Assembly (NCBI RefSeq): GCF_000208865.1
Contig: NC_018386.1
Coordinates: forward strand, 1,844,327 to 1,908,326
Direction of reading: 5' to 3'
DNA length: 64,000 nucleotides
DNA from: Neospora caninum Liverpool
Taxonomy: Eukaryota > Apicomplexa > Conoidasida > Eucoccidiorida > Sarcocystidae
Program-made: the position numbers and the translations under genes
Notes under the pieces: model-generated
Databases searched by the model: none
What the model was told of the DNA's origin: nothing
The model's input: the letters and a program-made list of their open reading frames with translations, nothing else
Shown here: piece by piece, positions 36,042 through 49,642 of the stretch
Position numbering within the stretch: position 1 is the first letter of the stretch
Layout: each line of letters starts with the position of its first letter

Positions 36042-37103
36042 TCAGGCGCCCAAAGTACGCACGTGTCACGCGAGGTTCAGTGGAGACCCTCACACCGGAA
36101 TATATGTTTCTCTAAAGTCGCTGCATCAGGGGCCCGGATTCGCGTGTGAATGCGCACGCTGACCGAACAGCCACGTGATGGTGCAGCCCACCTGTCCGAC
36201 TCTTGCAGACGTGTGTGAAGTGTCGTAACACGCCTGCTGGTATAGCGGGTTGAGAGGTCCCTTTTCGGCACAGAACAGTTACGAGGGGATTGTCCTCACA
36301 CAGTCCTACGCCGACCCCTCCTGATTTCGTTTCGTGTCACAACATTTGATTCTCTTTCTACTGCATCACACGATCGTTGTGTTCCCCAGCGGAGGTGCCG
36401 ATTGACGCTCCAGCCGGGTAACCAGGTGCGCCCTGGTCTCCGTCGTGCGTCGCCTGCGTGAGCGGAGGCGTTGTTTCCATGGGTGGGTTCCCGCCCCCTT
36501 TGGATGACTAGTGTGTGGAGGCGGCTCGTAGCATACGGATAGGAATGGATACTCAGCGACAGCCATTCCAACTCCATTAAACACCGGCGCAGGTGCCCGT
36601 GCGTGTGGCGGTCGCCAGGCATTGTTGGGTGTTCTCTAAATAATGGAGCGTCAGCGACGAGACTCGTTTCACCCCCAACGCTTTCGTCATGTGGATCCTG
36701 GATAGGAACCCCCTTGACGCATTCATTATGTTGACAACCGCTTTTGTCGCCGTAAGGCTCGTGCTCTCTCTCAGCTCGTTACATCGCCCTTCCAGCAAGC
36801 ACTGATCCGCCGCGGAGTCGCTGCCATCTCATTCCTGATACGACGTGTGTGGCGCTATGCGGCGGTCCCAACACAGTGACGGCACCTCCACTCTCATGGT
36901 TCTACAAATGTTGCCACTATGGAGCAATGGTCGCTGGGGGTGGAGGGTGACTCACGCGCGTCTCCTCGCCTCGACGGCAGGACTGACGGATGGATCCAGA
37001 GGACGAGATGACTGCATGAGCGGTTCGCTTCTCACGGAGCGAGGAGCAGGCGGCTCGTGGATTGGACTGCGCGGAGGACCAGCGTTGACGTATCGCCGTA
37101 TGT
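36042..37103 (+). repeat. Solo partial copy of the 1694-bp array unit
   Basis: Matches 40035-41096 at an offset of 3993, and hence each array unit, from TCAGGCGCCC to GCCGTATGT. At one diagnostic site it carries CGACTCTTGCAG like array unit 1, where units 2-4 read CGACCCTTGCAG. Flanks differ from the array. It is either the source of the array or an early escapee. Confidence 0.93.
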
Positions 37104-39831
37104 AATTGTGCCACAGTGTCAGAGGGGTAGGAATGATGAGGATGATCTTTGTGTGCCATGCTACGTCGCATGCCTATCCGATGTGATGTGTGAGACGCGC
37201 TGTATTGTCGTCACGGGAACAGCAAAGGTGTGGCATTGGGCGATGCGCGACCAGAACGCGGGCTGTTCAGAGGTGTTAGGTTTTGCGTAGCGTGCTGTAA
37301 TGTGTGTCCGAAAACAGAAACCTGGTGAGAAGCGAGGAGGCGCTTCGCCACCATCAACGCATGAATGGGCACAAAATGTGTCGGCGGCATCTGAGTGTGT
37401 CCGGCAGCGTGGCCCATACCGCTCGATTGTCGTTTCCGAGGTCAGGCTGAGGGGGTAAGTGGTGGTGTGTTTTGCGCTGAAGACGGAATGCGAGTGTTCT
37501 ATGTGGGAGTGGTGGCGAACTGCGTGCGAGCGACACCAGCGACGCTCGAGATATAAGTGAGCCTGCGGAGGACTACAAACCGTCAGCATCGGAATCGGCT
37601 GTGGGCGTAGGATAGCTGACAATGTGTCGAATCTCGAGGGGTGCTGGGGGAGGTGGCTGCACGGCGGGGAAGTCGGAGGACGAGCGGCTTCAGCGACGGT
37701 TCGGTGGCACGTTTCATGAGGCTGCCACCGCGGAGTTCGTCAGCTAATGAGCGTATGCACTCGGCAAGCGGGCCTCATAGGCGATCTCCAGAATAAGGGG
37801 TTGAGAAACTGCCAGGGTGTTGCGTCACTGATCTGGTCTAGTTTATGATGGAGAACACCACCCGCATCTTCACGCGATGCCGTTTATCCCCCGCTGGAGG
37901 GGAGAGTACATGCTTGAAGTGTCGTGACTCGTCTGTTTGGATAGAGCGACAACGAACATCGTACTCGTACAACACTGGAGACAGGGTGACCGTCGCATTT
38001 CTCTAGTAACTCACTTTTGAGCTGCCTCTCTTCTCCGACCTTCAAGTTTCGTTGTGTTGCCTCATTCGTGTCATGTGGTCTCAGCCGTAGGCAGGCAGGG
38101 TCGCGCGTGAGCCGGGGTGCCACGAGCAGCTTGATCTCTGTCGTATTCTACTTTATGCTCCCCATCGAGTTTTTTACTGGTGGATTCCAGGTCCCTATAG
38201 ATGAGGCAGGTATCCACAAGGGATTGTATATGTACAAGGGTAGATAGAGTTGACTGTATCCTTCGTCGTAAACAGATTTTGAAGGCGAATGTGGGGGATG
38301 TGGCGATGACACTCCACTGGCGTTGGAAGGCTGCAAGAGTCGGCGGACAAGGGATAGCGGTAACTGCGAACTAGGTAGCTCAGTGACGCCTTTATTCCGC
38401 GCTTTCAGAGGAGGCCACCCCCGCGCTCGTCAGCTGATGAGAGTACGCAGCCGTCACGCGCCTGTTGGCGGCGATGTTGCAGTGGTGGCTGGTAAACTGT
38501 AGCAATATCGAATCATGGGGATGGTCTCGGGTTTCATCGAGGCAGTCGTCGGTAGCTACTTGCGATATCCCGCGTCCCTCGTTTGAGTCGATAACACTTG
38601 CGTGACGCGTCGAGACATGCTTTTTGGCATAACGGAACGACCTGAACATCGTTATCGCGGAACCATCAAGAAGCAGTGGTCCCCACAAAAACATCTGAAT
38701 TCATCTGTCTTTTTCTCGTTTCCCCAACCGTCTTTATCCCGGTGGCGCCTTACGCGCTCGTTTTCTCTCGGCCGTAGCGGCGAGGTCGCCTCTGGGCTGG
38801 GGTGCCACTTGAAGCCATACCTCCTCTTGATCGGCGAGCTGCGATTGGGCAGACTTTCATCCTCCCGTTCTCTCTCAGTATTATGCCTGATTCCGGAGCG
38901 CGTTGTGAATGAGACAGTCCTATGCGTCGAAACTGAGTTGCCGCAGATGATTTGCGAGAGCCGCTTTGTCTCTGCGAGGACAGGATTGTACATGTGGGAA
39001 GACCGGGGGAGTCGTGTATTTACTCTGTACAATGCTAGTGCGTGTTGGTAGTGGTTGCCAGTTACGTCGCGGATGAGTGACGTGCCTCGGGCACCTGGCG
39101 GCTTCTCAGCGAGTGCTGGGTGTCGTGGGGGGGGGGGGGGGGGCTGGGCATCACATGTCTTCACACACAAGGTTCATACGGTGAATTGCGCTCTTGTTTC
39201 CCAATGTGTAGGCAGACGTTGGCGGGGTTGTAGTCTTCTTCACGGCACCGTCTTTGTGGCAGACAGAGGGTGAATCAGGAACCTCACCCTTTCACGACAG
39301 CAGGACTGACGAATGACACACGGTGACAGCAACATTACATCACCCTGGGTAAATAGGGGGACAGCACGTGCTACTGTCTGTCCCTGGGACCTGGACGGGA
39401 GTGATTGGAATGTGGGGGACTGGCACTTGTCGGATGGGGTGAGCAGGCCTTCTGTTCGACATCGGCATGGTCTATACACTCTTCGAGGTCTGCGAGGGAC
39501 TAGCTATTATTACCATGAGGGGCGCGTACAAGTGTCACGAAGTTCTGAGCAGCCAGTGGTCGGAGTGACCAGCGGTATCAGTCTTCGCGCCTCCTGTTGG
39601 AATTCGTGCCGGCAGCAACGGCTTCGTGCGAAACACGGCCGCACTCGAACGGCCCCATGGCCCGACTGGTTGCCCGTCGTTTTCTCGGCAACTGGGTGCG
39701 TTCACAGCGCTGCAGCCCATCCATGGCATTTGTGATTTTTCGCAGCGGCCTGAAGATAATTATCAAGCTGGCCCTGCATCCTGCATGCGCGACCATTGTG
39801 TGGGACTACCGACGACCGGAAACCGACGCTA
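37104..39831 (+). repeat. Degenerate super-repeat modules left of the array
   Basis: Includes a GAAGACGGAATGCGAG module (37.48 kb), a GCAGCTTGATCTC module (38.13 kb) and a G17 run at 39127-39143. No gene supported. Confidence 0.5.
39127..39143 (+). repeat. G17 homopolymer
   Basis: Seventeen consecutive G on the plus strand, inside the module region just before the tandem array. Confidence 0.85.
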
Positions 39832-42800
39832 CCAGCAACTCGAAAAGCATGTCCTGTGTGTTGACGTCTTTGACGCCTAGGCTCTGGAGCCGGCTGTGGG
39901 GGTCGCGGCGCCACCACCCTATTTATTTTTCAGGGTAGCTAAGGCAAGCCGATGTGCGACAGGTGTATCCAGGGACTAGTCGCGTTACGAAGACATCCAT
40001 CCCATGTCTGCTGCAATGCCCACCACCGATCGTGTCAGGCGCCCAGAGTACGCACGTGTTACGCGAGATTCAGTGGAGTCCCTTACACTGGAAAATATGT
40101 TTCTCTAAAGTCGCTGCATCAGGGGCCCGGGTTCGCGTGTGGATGCGCACGCTGACCGAACAGCCACGTGATGGTGCAGCCCACCTGTCCGACTCTTGCA
40201 GACGTGTGTGAAGTGTCGTAACACGCCTGCTGGTATAGCGGGTTGAGAGGTCCCTTTTCGGCACAGAACAGTTACGAGGGGATTGTCCTCACACAGTCCT
40301 ACGCCGACCCCTCTTGATTTCGTTTCGTGTCACGACATTTGATTCTCTTTCTGCTGCATCACACGATCGTTGTGTTCCCCAGCGGAGGTGCCGATTGACG
40401 CTCCAGCCGGGTAACCAGGTGCGCCCTGGTCTCCGTCGTGCGTCGCCTGCGTGAGCGGAGGCGTTGTTTCCATGGGTGGGTTCCCGCCCCCTTTGGATGA
40501 CTAGTGTGTGGAGGCGGCTCGTAGCATACGGATAGGAATGGATACTCAGCGACAGCCATTCCAACTCCGTTAAACACCGGCGCAGGTGCCCGTGCGTGTG
40601 GCGGTCGCCACACATTGTTGGGTGTTCTCTAAATAATGGAGCGTCAGCGACGAGACTCGTTTCACCCCCAACGCTTTCGTCATGTGGATCCTGGATAGGA
40701 ACCCCCTTGACGCATTCATTATGTTGACAACCGCTTTTGTCGCCGTAAGGCTCGTGCTCTCTCTCAGCTCGTTACATCGCCCTTCCAGCAAGCACTGATC
40801 CGCCGCGGAGTCGCTGCCATCTCATTCCTGATACGACGTGTGTGGCGCTAGGCGGCGGTCCCAACACAGTGACGGCACCTCCACTCTCATGGTTCTACAA
40901 ATGTTGCCACTATGGAGCAATGATCGCTGGGTGTGGAGGGTGACTCACGCGCGTCTCCCCGCCTCGACGGCAGGACTGACGGATGGATCCAGAGGACGAG
41001 ATGACTGCATGAGCGGTTCGCTTCTCACGGAGCGAGGAGCAGGCGGCTCGTGGATTGGACTGCACGGAGGACCAGCGTTGACGTATCGCCGTATGTGGAG
41101 GCGGCGCAGTGGGACGGAAATTGCAAGTGTTGAGTATGAATGTTTGGACCCGAAATACGTTGCATATCCAGTCGAGGTGATATACGAGGTACTCGTTATT
41201 GTCATCACGGAATATCAGCGGTGCGTTCTTGTGTGATGCGTGCCTATACCGCGACTCGTTCACTCTGATTAGGCGTTAGGCATCACGACAAAAACAGCGG
41301 CTCGGACGGCAACAGGCTATTGGGAACGGAGGCGGTAAGCGGCTGGAAACATCGCATAAATCGGGCACGTCGTCTGACAGTACCAGGGGAATTTAGAGTG
41401 CGGCTCGTGGCCTTCCTTTGACGTCTCCTTGTTCAGTCGCAGCCGGTAGGTAGTCAGGCACTCGGCGTTGAAGACGGAATGTGAGTCCACTGTGTGGGAG
41501 TGTAGACGAAAGGAAAAGGACGGGACCAGCAACTCGAAAAGCGTGTCGTGTGTGTTGACGTCTTTGACGCCTAGGCTCTGGAGCCGGCTGTGGGGATCGC
41601 GGCGCCACCACCCTATTTATTTTTCAGGGTAGCTAAGGCAAGCCGATGTGCGACAGGTGTATCCAGGGACTAGTCGCGTTACGAAGACATCCATCCCATG
41701 TCTGCTGCAATGCCCACCACCGATCGTGTCAGGCGCCCAGAGTACGCACGTGTTACGCGAGATTCAGTGGAGTCCCTTACACTGGAAAATATGTTTCTCT
41801 AAAGTCGCTGCATCAGGGGCCCGGGTTCGCGTGTGGATGCGCACGCTGACCGAACAGCCACGTGATGGTGCAGCCCACCTGTCCGACCCTTGCAGACGTG
41901 TGTGAAGTGTCGTAACACGCCTGCTGGTATAGCGGGTTGAGAGGTCCCTTTTCGGCACAGAACAGTTACGAGGGGATTGTCCTCACACAGTCCTACGCCG
42001 ACCCCTCTTGATTTCGTTTCGTGTCACGACATTTGATTCTCTTTCTGCTGCATCACACGATCGTTGTGTTCCCCAGCGGAGGTGCCGATTGACGCTCCAG
42101 CCGGGTAACCAGGTGCGCCCTGGTCTCCGTCGTGCGTCGCCTGCGTGAGCGGAGGCGTTGTTTCCATGGGTGGGTTCCCGCCCCCTTTGGATGACTAGTG
42201 TGTGGAGGCGGCTCGTAGCATACGGATAGGAATGGATACTCAGCGATAGCCATTCCAACTCCGTTAAACACCGGCGCAGGTGCCCGTGCGTGTGGCGGTC
42301 GCCAGGCATTGTTGGGTGTTCTCTAAATAATGGAGCGTCAGCGACGAGACTCGTTTCACCCCCAACGCTTTCGTCATGTGGATCCTGGATAGGAACCCCC
42401 TTGACGCATTCATTATGTTGACAACCGCTTTTGTCGCCGTAAGGCTCGTGCTCTCTCTCAGCTCGTTACATCGCCCTTCCAGCAAGCACTGATCCGCCGC
42501 GGAGTCGCTGCCATCTCATTCCTGATACGACGTGTGTGGCGCTAGGCGGCGGTCCCAACACAGTGACGGCACCTCCACTCTCATGGTTCTACAAATGTTG
42601 CCACTATGGAGCAATGATCGCTGGGTGTGGAGGGTGACTCACGCGCGTCTCCCCGCCTCGACGGCAGGACTGACGGATGGATCCAGAGGACGAGATGACT
42701 GCATGAGCGGTTCGCTTCTCACGGAGCGAGGAGCAGGCGGCTCGTGGATTGGACTGCACGGAGGACCAGCGTTGACGTATCGCCGTATGTGGAGGCGGCG

Positions 42801-45800
42801 CAGTGGGACGGAAATTGCAAGTGTTGAGTATGAATGTTTGGACCCGAAATACGTTGCATATCCAGTCGAGGTGATATACGAGGTACTCGTTATTGTCATC
42901 ACGGAATATCAGCGGTGCGTTCTTGTGTGATGCGTGCCTATACCGCGACTCGTTCATTCTGATTAGGCGTTAGGCATCACGACAAAAACAGCGGCTCGGA
43001 CGGCAACAGGCTATTGGGAACGGAGGCGGTAAGCGGCTGGAAACATCGCATAAATCGGGCACCTCGTCTGACAGTACCAGGGGAATTTAGAGTGCGGCTC
43101 GTGGCCTTCCTTTGACGTCTCCTTGTTCAGTCGCAGCCGGTAGGTAGTCAGGCACTCGGCGTTGAAGACGGAATGTGAGTCCACTGTGTGGGAGTGTAGA
43201 CGAAAGGAAAAGGACGGGACCAGCAACTCGAAAAGCGTGTCGTGTGTGTTGACGTCTTTGACGCCTAGGCTCTGGAGCCGGCTGTGGGGATCGCGGCGCC
43301 ACCACCCTATTTGTTTTTCAGGGTAGCTAAGGCAAGCCGATGTGCGACAGGTGTATCCAGGGACTAGTCGCGTTACGAAGACATCCATCCCATGTCTGCT
43401 GCAATGCCCACCACCGATCGTGTCAGGCGCCCAGAGTACGCACGTGTTACGCGAGATTCAGTGGAGTCCCTTACACTGGAAAATATGTTTCTCTAAAGTC
43501 GCTGCATCAGGGGCCCGGGTTCGCGTGTGGATGCGCACGCTGACCGAACAGCCACGTGATGGTGCAGCCCACCTGTCCGACCCTTGCAGACGTGTGTGAA
43601 GTGTCGTAACACGCCTGCTGGTATAGCGGGTTGAGAGGTCCCTTTTCGGCACAGAACAGTTACGAGGGGATTGTCCTCACACAGTCCTACGCCGACCCCT
43701 CTTGATTTCGTTTCGTGTCACGACATTTGATTCTCTTTCTGCTGCATCACACGATCGTTGTGTTCCCCAGCGGAGGTGCCGATTGACGCTCCAGCCGGGT
43801 AACCAGGTGCGCCCTGGTCTCCGTCGTGCGTCGCCTGCGTGAGCGGAGGCGTTGTTTCCATGGGTGGGTTCCCGCCCCCTTTGGATGACTAGTGTGTGGA
43901 GGCGGCTCGTAGCATACGGATAGGAATGGATACTCAGCGATAGCCATTCCAACTCCGTTAAACACCGGCGCAGGTGCCCGTGCGTGTGGCGGTCGCCAGG
44001 CATTGTTGGGTGTTCTCTAAATAATGGAGCGTCAGCGACGAGACTCGTTTCACCCCCAACGCTTTCGTCATGTGGATCCTGGATAGGAACCCCCTTGACG
44101 CATTCATTATGTTGACAACCGCTTTTGTCGCCGTAAGGCTCGTGCTCTCTCTCAGCTCGTTACATCGCCCTTCCAGCAAGCACTGATCCGCCGCGGAGTC
44201 GCTGCCATCTCATTCCTGATACGACGTGTGTGGCGCTAGGCGGCGGTCCCAACACAGTGACGGCACCTCCACTCTCATGGTTCTACAAATGTTGCCACTA
44301 TGGAGCAATGGTCGCTGGGTGTGGAGGGTGACTCACGCGCGTCTCCCCGCCTCGACGGCAGGACTGACGGATGGATCCAGAGGACGAGATGACTGCATGA
44401 GCGGTTCGCTTCTCACGGAGCGAGGAGCAGGCGGCTCGTGGATTGGACTGCGCGGAGGACCAGCGTTGACGTATCGCCGTATGTGGAGGCGGCGCAGTGG
44501 GACGGAAATTGCAAGTGTTGAGTATGAATGTTTGGACCCGAAATACGTTGCATATCCAGTCGAGGTGATATACGAGGTACTCATTATTGTCATCACGGAA
44601 TATCAGCGGTGCGTTCTTGTGTGATGCGTGCCTATACCGCGACTCGTTCACTCTGATTAGGCGTTAGGCATCACGACAAAAACAGCGGCTCGGACGGCAA
44701 CAGGCTATTGGGAACGGAGGCGGTAAGCGGCTGGAAACATCGCATAAATCGGGCACCTCGTCTGACAGTACCAGGGGAATTTAGAGTGCGGCTCGTGGCC
44801 TTCCTTTGACGTCTCCTTGTTCAGTCGCAGCCGGTAGGTAGTCAGGCACTCGGCGTTGAAAACGGAATGTGAGTCCACTGTGTGGGAGTGTAGACGAAAG
44901 GAAAAGGACGGGACCAGCAACTCGAAAAGCGTGTCGTGTGTGTTGACGTCTTTGACGCCTAGGCTCTGGAGCCGGCTGTGGGGATCGCGGCGCCACCACC
45001 CTATTTATTTTTCAGGGTAGCTAAGGCAAGCCGATGTGCGACAGGTGTATCCAGGGACTAGTCGCGTTACGAAGACATCCATCCCATGTCTGCTGCAATG
45101 CCCACCACCGATCGTGTCAGGCGCCCAGAGTACGCACGTGTTACGCGAGATTCAGTGGAGTCCCTTACACTGGAAAATATGTTTCTCTAAAGTCGCTGCA
45201 TCAGGGGCCCGGGTTCGCGTGTGAATGCGCACGCTGACCGAACAGCCACGTGATGGTGCAGCCCACCTGTCCGACCCTTGCAGACGTGTGTGAAGTGTCG
45301 TAACACGCCTGCTGGTATAGCGGGTTGAGAGGTCCCTTTTCGGCACAGAACAGTTACGAGGGGATTGTCCTCACACAGTCCTACGCCGACCCCTCTTGAT
45401 TTCGTTTCGTGTCACGACATTTGATTCTCTTTCTGCTGCATCACACGATCGTTGTGTTCCCCAGCGGAGGTGCCGATTGACGCTCCAGCCGGGTAACCAG
45501 GTGCGCCCTGGTCTCCGTCGTGCGTCGCCTGCGTGAGCGGAGGCGTTGTTTCCATGGGTGGGTTCCCGCCCCCTTTGGATGACTAGTGTGTGGAGGCGGC
45601 TCGTAGCATACGGATAGGAATGGATACTCAGCGATAGCCATTCCAACTCCGTTAAACACCGGCGCAGGTGCCCGTGCGTGTGGCGGTCGCCAGGCATTGT
45701 TGGGTGTTCTCTAAATAATGGAGCGTCAGCGACGAGACTCGTTTCACCCCCAACGCTTTCGTCATGTGGATCCTGGATAGGAACCCCCTTGACGCATTCA

Positions 45801-46444
45801 TTATGTTGACAACCGCTTTTGTCGCCGTAAGGCTCGTGCTCTCTCTCAGCTCGTTACATCGCCCTTCCAGCAAGCACTGATCCGCCGCGGAGTCGCTGCC
45901 ATCTCATTCCTGATACGACGTGTGTGGCGCTAGGCGGCGGTCCCAACACAGTGACGGCACCTCCACTCTCATGGTTCTACAAATGTTGCCACTATGGAGC
46001 AATGATCGCTGGGTGTGGAGGGTGACTCACGCGCGTCTCCCCGCCTCGACGGCAGGACTGACGGATGGATCCAGAGGACGAGATGACTGCATGAGCGGTT
46101 CGCTTCTCACGGAGCGAGGAGCAGGCGGCTCGTGGATTGGACTGCGCGGAGGACCAGCGTTGACGTATCGCCGTATGTGGAGGCGGCGCAGTGGGACGGA
46201 AATTGCAAGTGTTGAGTATGAATGTTTGGACCCGAAATACGTTGCATATCCAGTCGAGGTGATATACGAGGTACTCGTTATTGTCATCACGGAATATCAG
46301 CGGTGCGTCCTTGTGTGATGCGTGCCTATACCGCGGTTCGTTCATTCTGATTAGGCGTCAGGCATCACGACAAAAACAGCGGCTCGGACGGCAACAGGCT
46401 ATTGGGAACGGAGGCGGTAAGCGGCTGGAAACAGCGCATAAATC
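39832..46444 (+). repeat. Tandem array, 1694-bp unit, about 3.9 copies
   Basis: Units start at CCAGCAACTCGAAAAGC at 39832, 41526, 43220 and 44914. The last is truncated near 46444, after AAACAGCGCATAAATCG. Units differ at only a few sites, and those changes are shared in a pattern: unit 1 reads CGACAGCC where units 2-4 read CGATAGCC, and unit 3 alone has GGTCGCTGGG. Each unit contains super-repeat landmarks (CCGGTAGGTAGTCAGG, GCCCAGAGTACGCACG, CGTAACACGCCTGC) around a roughly 1-kb section not seen elsewhere except at 36-37.1 kb. Frames of 132 (+), 117 (-) and 108 (-) codons recur in every unit because the units are nearly identical. They overlap each other or share no family and are not accepted as genes. 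Confidence 0.96.
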
Positions 46445-47628
46445 GTGCACCTTTTCCGATGATTTGTTTTTTACAGCGCTGCCCGTACCTTGCGTTTGTT
46501 TGTAATGTGTTCAGGCTGAGGGGGTAGGTGGTGAGGATTTCGGTGTTGAGGTCAGACGGGAATGCCGTGTGATGGATTCCGGAGACGGAATGCAGGCGAG
46601 TGGAGCTGCGGAGTCAAACGATATGTGCGTGGGTTGAAACCGTCTATGGGAGTCGAGGCGCTGAGAGTTTTGTGGGCTTGGAAGAAGGCAAATTCACGGG
46701 TACGGGCGGCTGGAGTGGCTCCGGATGGGCTGCGGCGGCAGCGGGTGCATCCGTATCGTCTGAAGGGGCCAACGCGGGACTCGTCAGCTGATGAACGTAC
46801 GCACTCGTCGCGCGAGCTTCAGTGGTCGTCTTTAGAATGAGGGGTCGGGAAACTGCAACCATGCTCTCTTGCGGGCCGGGTTTCGTTGTTGATCGAGGAC
46901 GTTGACAACTCCACGTGGCGCCTCCGATTTCCCGTTCGAGTCAAGAAAAGTAGCGTGGCGTGCCGTAGCATGCCTATTCGTATACCGCGACGAGAGGAGC
47001 GGGAAACAATCAAGATACCAACAATGAAAGGGTGCAACTCACAACAGCACTAGAATGTGGACCTGATTCTTCGGTTTTCCTCGACGTCCGTCGGCCCTTG
47101 TTGTATCAATGTGTTCGTTCTGTTCCTGGTCGCTTGGGCAGGATCGCACGCTGGCCGGGGTGTCACGTGGGGCTCGATCTCCGTGTTGGTTTTTCTGCGG
47201 GTGGCAGGTCGTTTTTTGTACAGGCGGACGCCAGGGTCCCGTGGATTTGTGGCAAATCGAGATGGCTCGAATCACATATATGGATCGATGGTGCTAGCGT
47301 TTTTTCTTGGTTTGAGTAGGTTTCAGATCCGGATTTGGGGGGCTTGGCGCTGGTAGCGTATTTTTGTTGCAGCGTGCAAAGGGTATGCGCATCGACGGAA
47401 AGTGTCACTGTCGACGAGATGCTTCAGCAAAGCCTTCATCCCAGGTCGTCTGAGGGGCCACCGCGTTGCGTGTCAGCTAAGCAAAGTAAGGACTCGCCAG
47501 GTGATGTTCAGTGAGCGGGTGAGACTGGTGGACGAAAAACTGCGGCGATGTCGTTTTGCGGGCACGGTTTGTGTTTAGTCGAGGAAGCGGACGCCGCGGG
47601 CACGTAGTACCGCGTATCGCCCGTCCGT

Positions 47629-47732
47629 GTCGAGGGCACTAATGTGCTGTCGCAACTCCCCTGCTCCTTTAGTGTGACGAGTCGAGGGCACTAATGTGCT
47701 GTCGCAACTCCCCTGCTCCTTTAGTGTGACGA
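47629..47732 (+). repeat. 52-bp unit repeated twice in tandem
   Basis: Two exact copies, 47629-47680 and 47681-47732, each running from GTCGAGGGCACTAATG to TTAGTGTGACGA. Perfect identity indicates a recent slippage or duplication. Confidence 0.97.
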
Positions 47733-49144
47733 GAAAAAAGTCCCGTCCTCGGAGGACACTTGTGACAGATGTACGGTAGTAACTACATGAATTCTTTCGT
47801 CGTTTCTTTTCCTCTACTGCATTCGGTTTATCTTGTCGCTCTAAAGCGGTCTTTGTGTTTCCGGCTGTGTGGGCGGGGTGCCACGAGCTGCTCGACTTCC
47901 CTCGTCTTCTATCTTTGTGCTGTCAGCCGTTCGATCTTACGTCTCATCACTGCGCGTGATGTTCGCGCGCTCCGTGAATGGGGGGTACTCATACGTGTGC
48001 ATGCAGAGTTGCCGTGCGCAGTTTGGGCGGGGGAGGGGGGGCGGCTCCTGGTCCTCAAGGGAGACGATAAGTGTCCCCTTGGTGTGTTCGGACGTCGCCC
48101 TGACGAAGGACGTGGTGTCTGGTTTGCCCGGGTTAGTCATGTGTCGGCTCCGTAAACTGCTACTGAATGATGATGTTGCGTGTAAAGTGCGGCGTCAACT
48201 CGGAGCGGGCGTTCGGACACCTGACGTTTTCCTGAAGAGGACGATTTGTCGTGGCGGGTTCTGGGTGGGGCAAGCAGAAGTATTCCCAAAATCGTCGCAT
48301 GCGGTGAATTGTGGCTGCCCTCCATTTGCAGGATTGTGATGGTCGCAGAGCGCTGCTTGCGGGGAATAGGGAGGACGATGGGCCTCTCAGCTCCACGGCG
48401 GCGGGAGTGACGGCCGACACGCGGAACGGATGGACAACATTAGGGGTTCGTAGCTTTTGTTAGGCACGGGCGCGCTCTCGCGCGTTCATGACTGCAGGGG
48501 ACTTGTGTGGCCGTATTATGGGGCCGGTGAGTGCATGAAGTCAGGCAGCGTTTGCTCATGGGCTTGCAGTGGAATGCGACGTGGGACGTCCACCCGAACG
48601 GCTTTGCGGCACACCGAATTTTACCACCAGGGGAATTGCAGAGGTATGTCATATGGTGATGTATACCCATTCGATGGCGTGTTCATCGATTCAGGGGCGT
48701 ACGCAACGATTTGGCATACGTGGCGGGAAGCAGTATGACTAGTAACACACCAGGCACACTCCAAGGGTAGCAAGGCGTGACTGGTTGCCCACAGTTTCAG
48801 ACGCTCCTGTGTGTGTTCACAGGGTAGTCCCCGTTGCCCCTTTCTAGCTTGCGGGTTCAGGCTAGGAATGTCTGTTTTCCGAACATTGGAGGGGTGGAAA
48901 GTGGTCCACTGTTTGGAGGTGCTGCCGAACTGCGTGCAAGCCCGGCCAGCACCTCTGGAGATCTCTCCCTGCGTCGAGGACCATGAGCCATTGGTTTCCC
49001 CGAGCCGGCTGTGGGACTCGTGATGCTGACAGAGTATTGATTTTCAAGAAAGTCAAGTGCCATTGTACGGGCTACAGTGGTGAGGCAGCCGCACAGGAAA
49101 CAAGTTCCTTCAGCTTCGCATCCAGTCCATGTCGCCTATAAGAG

Positions 49145-49236
49145 GCCCCTCACGGATGCCTTCAGATGCCCCTCACGGATGCCTTCAGATGCCCCTCACG
49201 GATGCCTTCAGATGCCCCTCACGGATGCCTTCAGAT
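49145..49236 (+). repeat. 23-bp minisatellite, four exact copies
   Basis: Four consecutive copies of a 23-base unit (GCCCCTCACGG followed by ATGCCTTCAGAT), then a partial fifth (GCCCCC). There are no spacers. Copy number is likely strain-variable. Confidence 0.97.
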
Positions 49237-49625
49237 GCCCCCGGTAAGCATGTGACATAATATTCTCAGAGAAGATGCTTGAATTGGTAGGTGCGGCTCT
49301 GCAGCGCTGTCCATTCATGGCCCCAGTCCCGTGTAGGATCCAGCACGTCGACGGACGGTCACGTGGTGCCGCGTATCATCCATCCAGCTGGCGAGAGACT
49401 GGATGAGAATAACCTCGTCCTCGACGAATACTCTCTACCACGTCTCCGTAACAAATCTACCTGAATTCGCTGGTGCCTCAATCGCTCGGTGTGCTCCTGG
49501 CTGTAGGGGGGGGGACGCGCGTGAACCGGTGTAAAGTTCCCTCGTCTTTTACCTGTGTGCTTCCAAAGCCTTCGGGCACCCCCTGTCTTCCTGGAGACCA
49601 CTATCAGTCGTGGGGAGAGGCGGGT

Positions 49626-49642
49626 GGGGGGGGGGGGGGGGG
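49626..49642 (+). repeat. G17 homopolymer
   Basis: Seventeen consecutive G on the plus strand at the right end of the modular region. Confidence 0.85.

Noticed and set aside
40838..41236. 132-codon frame on the plus strand and 117/108-codon frames on the minus strand, repeated in every array unit
   Set aside because: Their conservation follows from near identity of the 1694-bp units. The 132- and 117-codon frames occupy the same bases on opposite strands, and none resembles a known protein.
49145..49236. CRISPR-like array
   Set aside because: The 23-bp units abut directly without spacers, and the DNA is eukaryotic.
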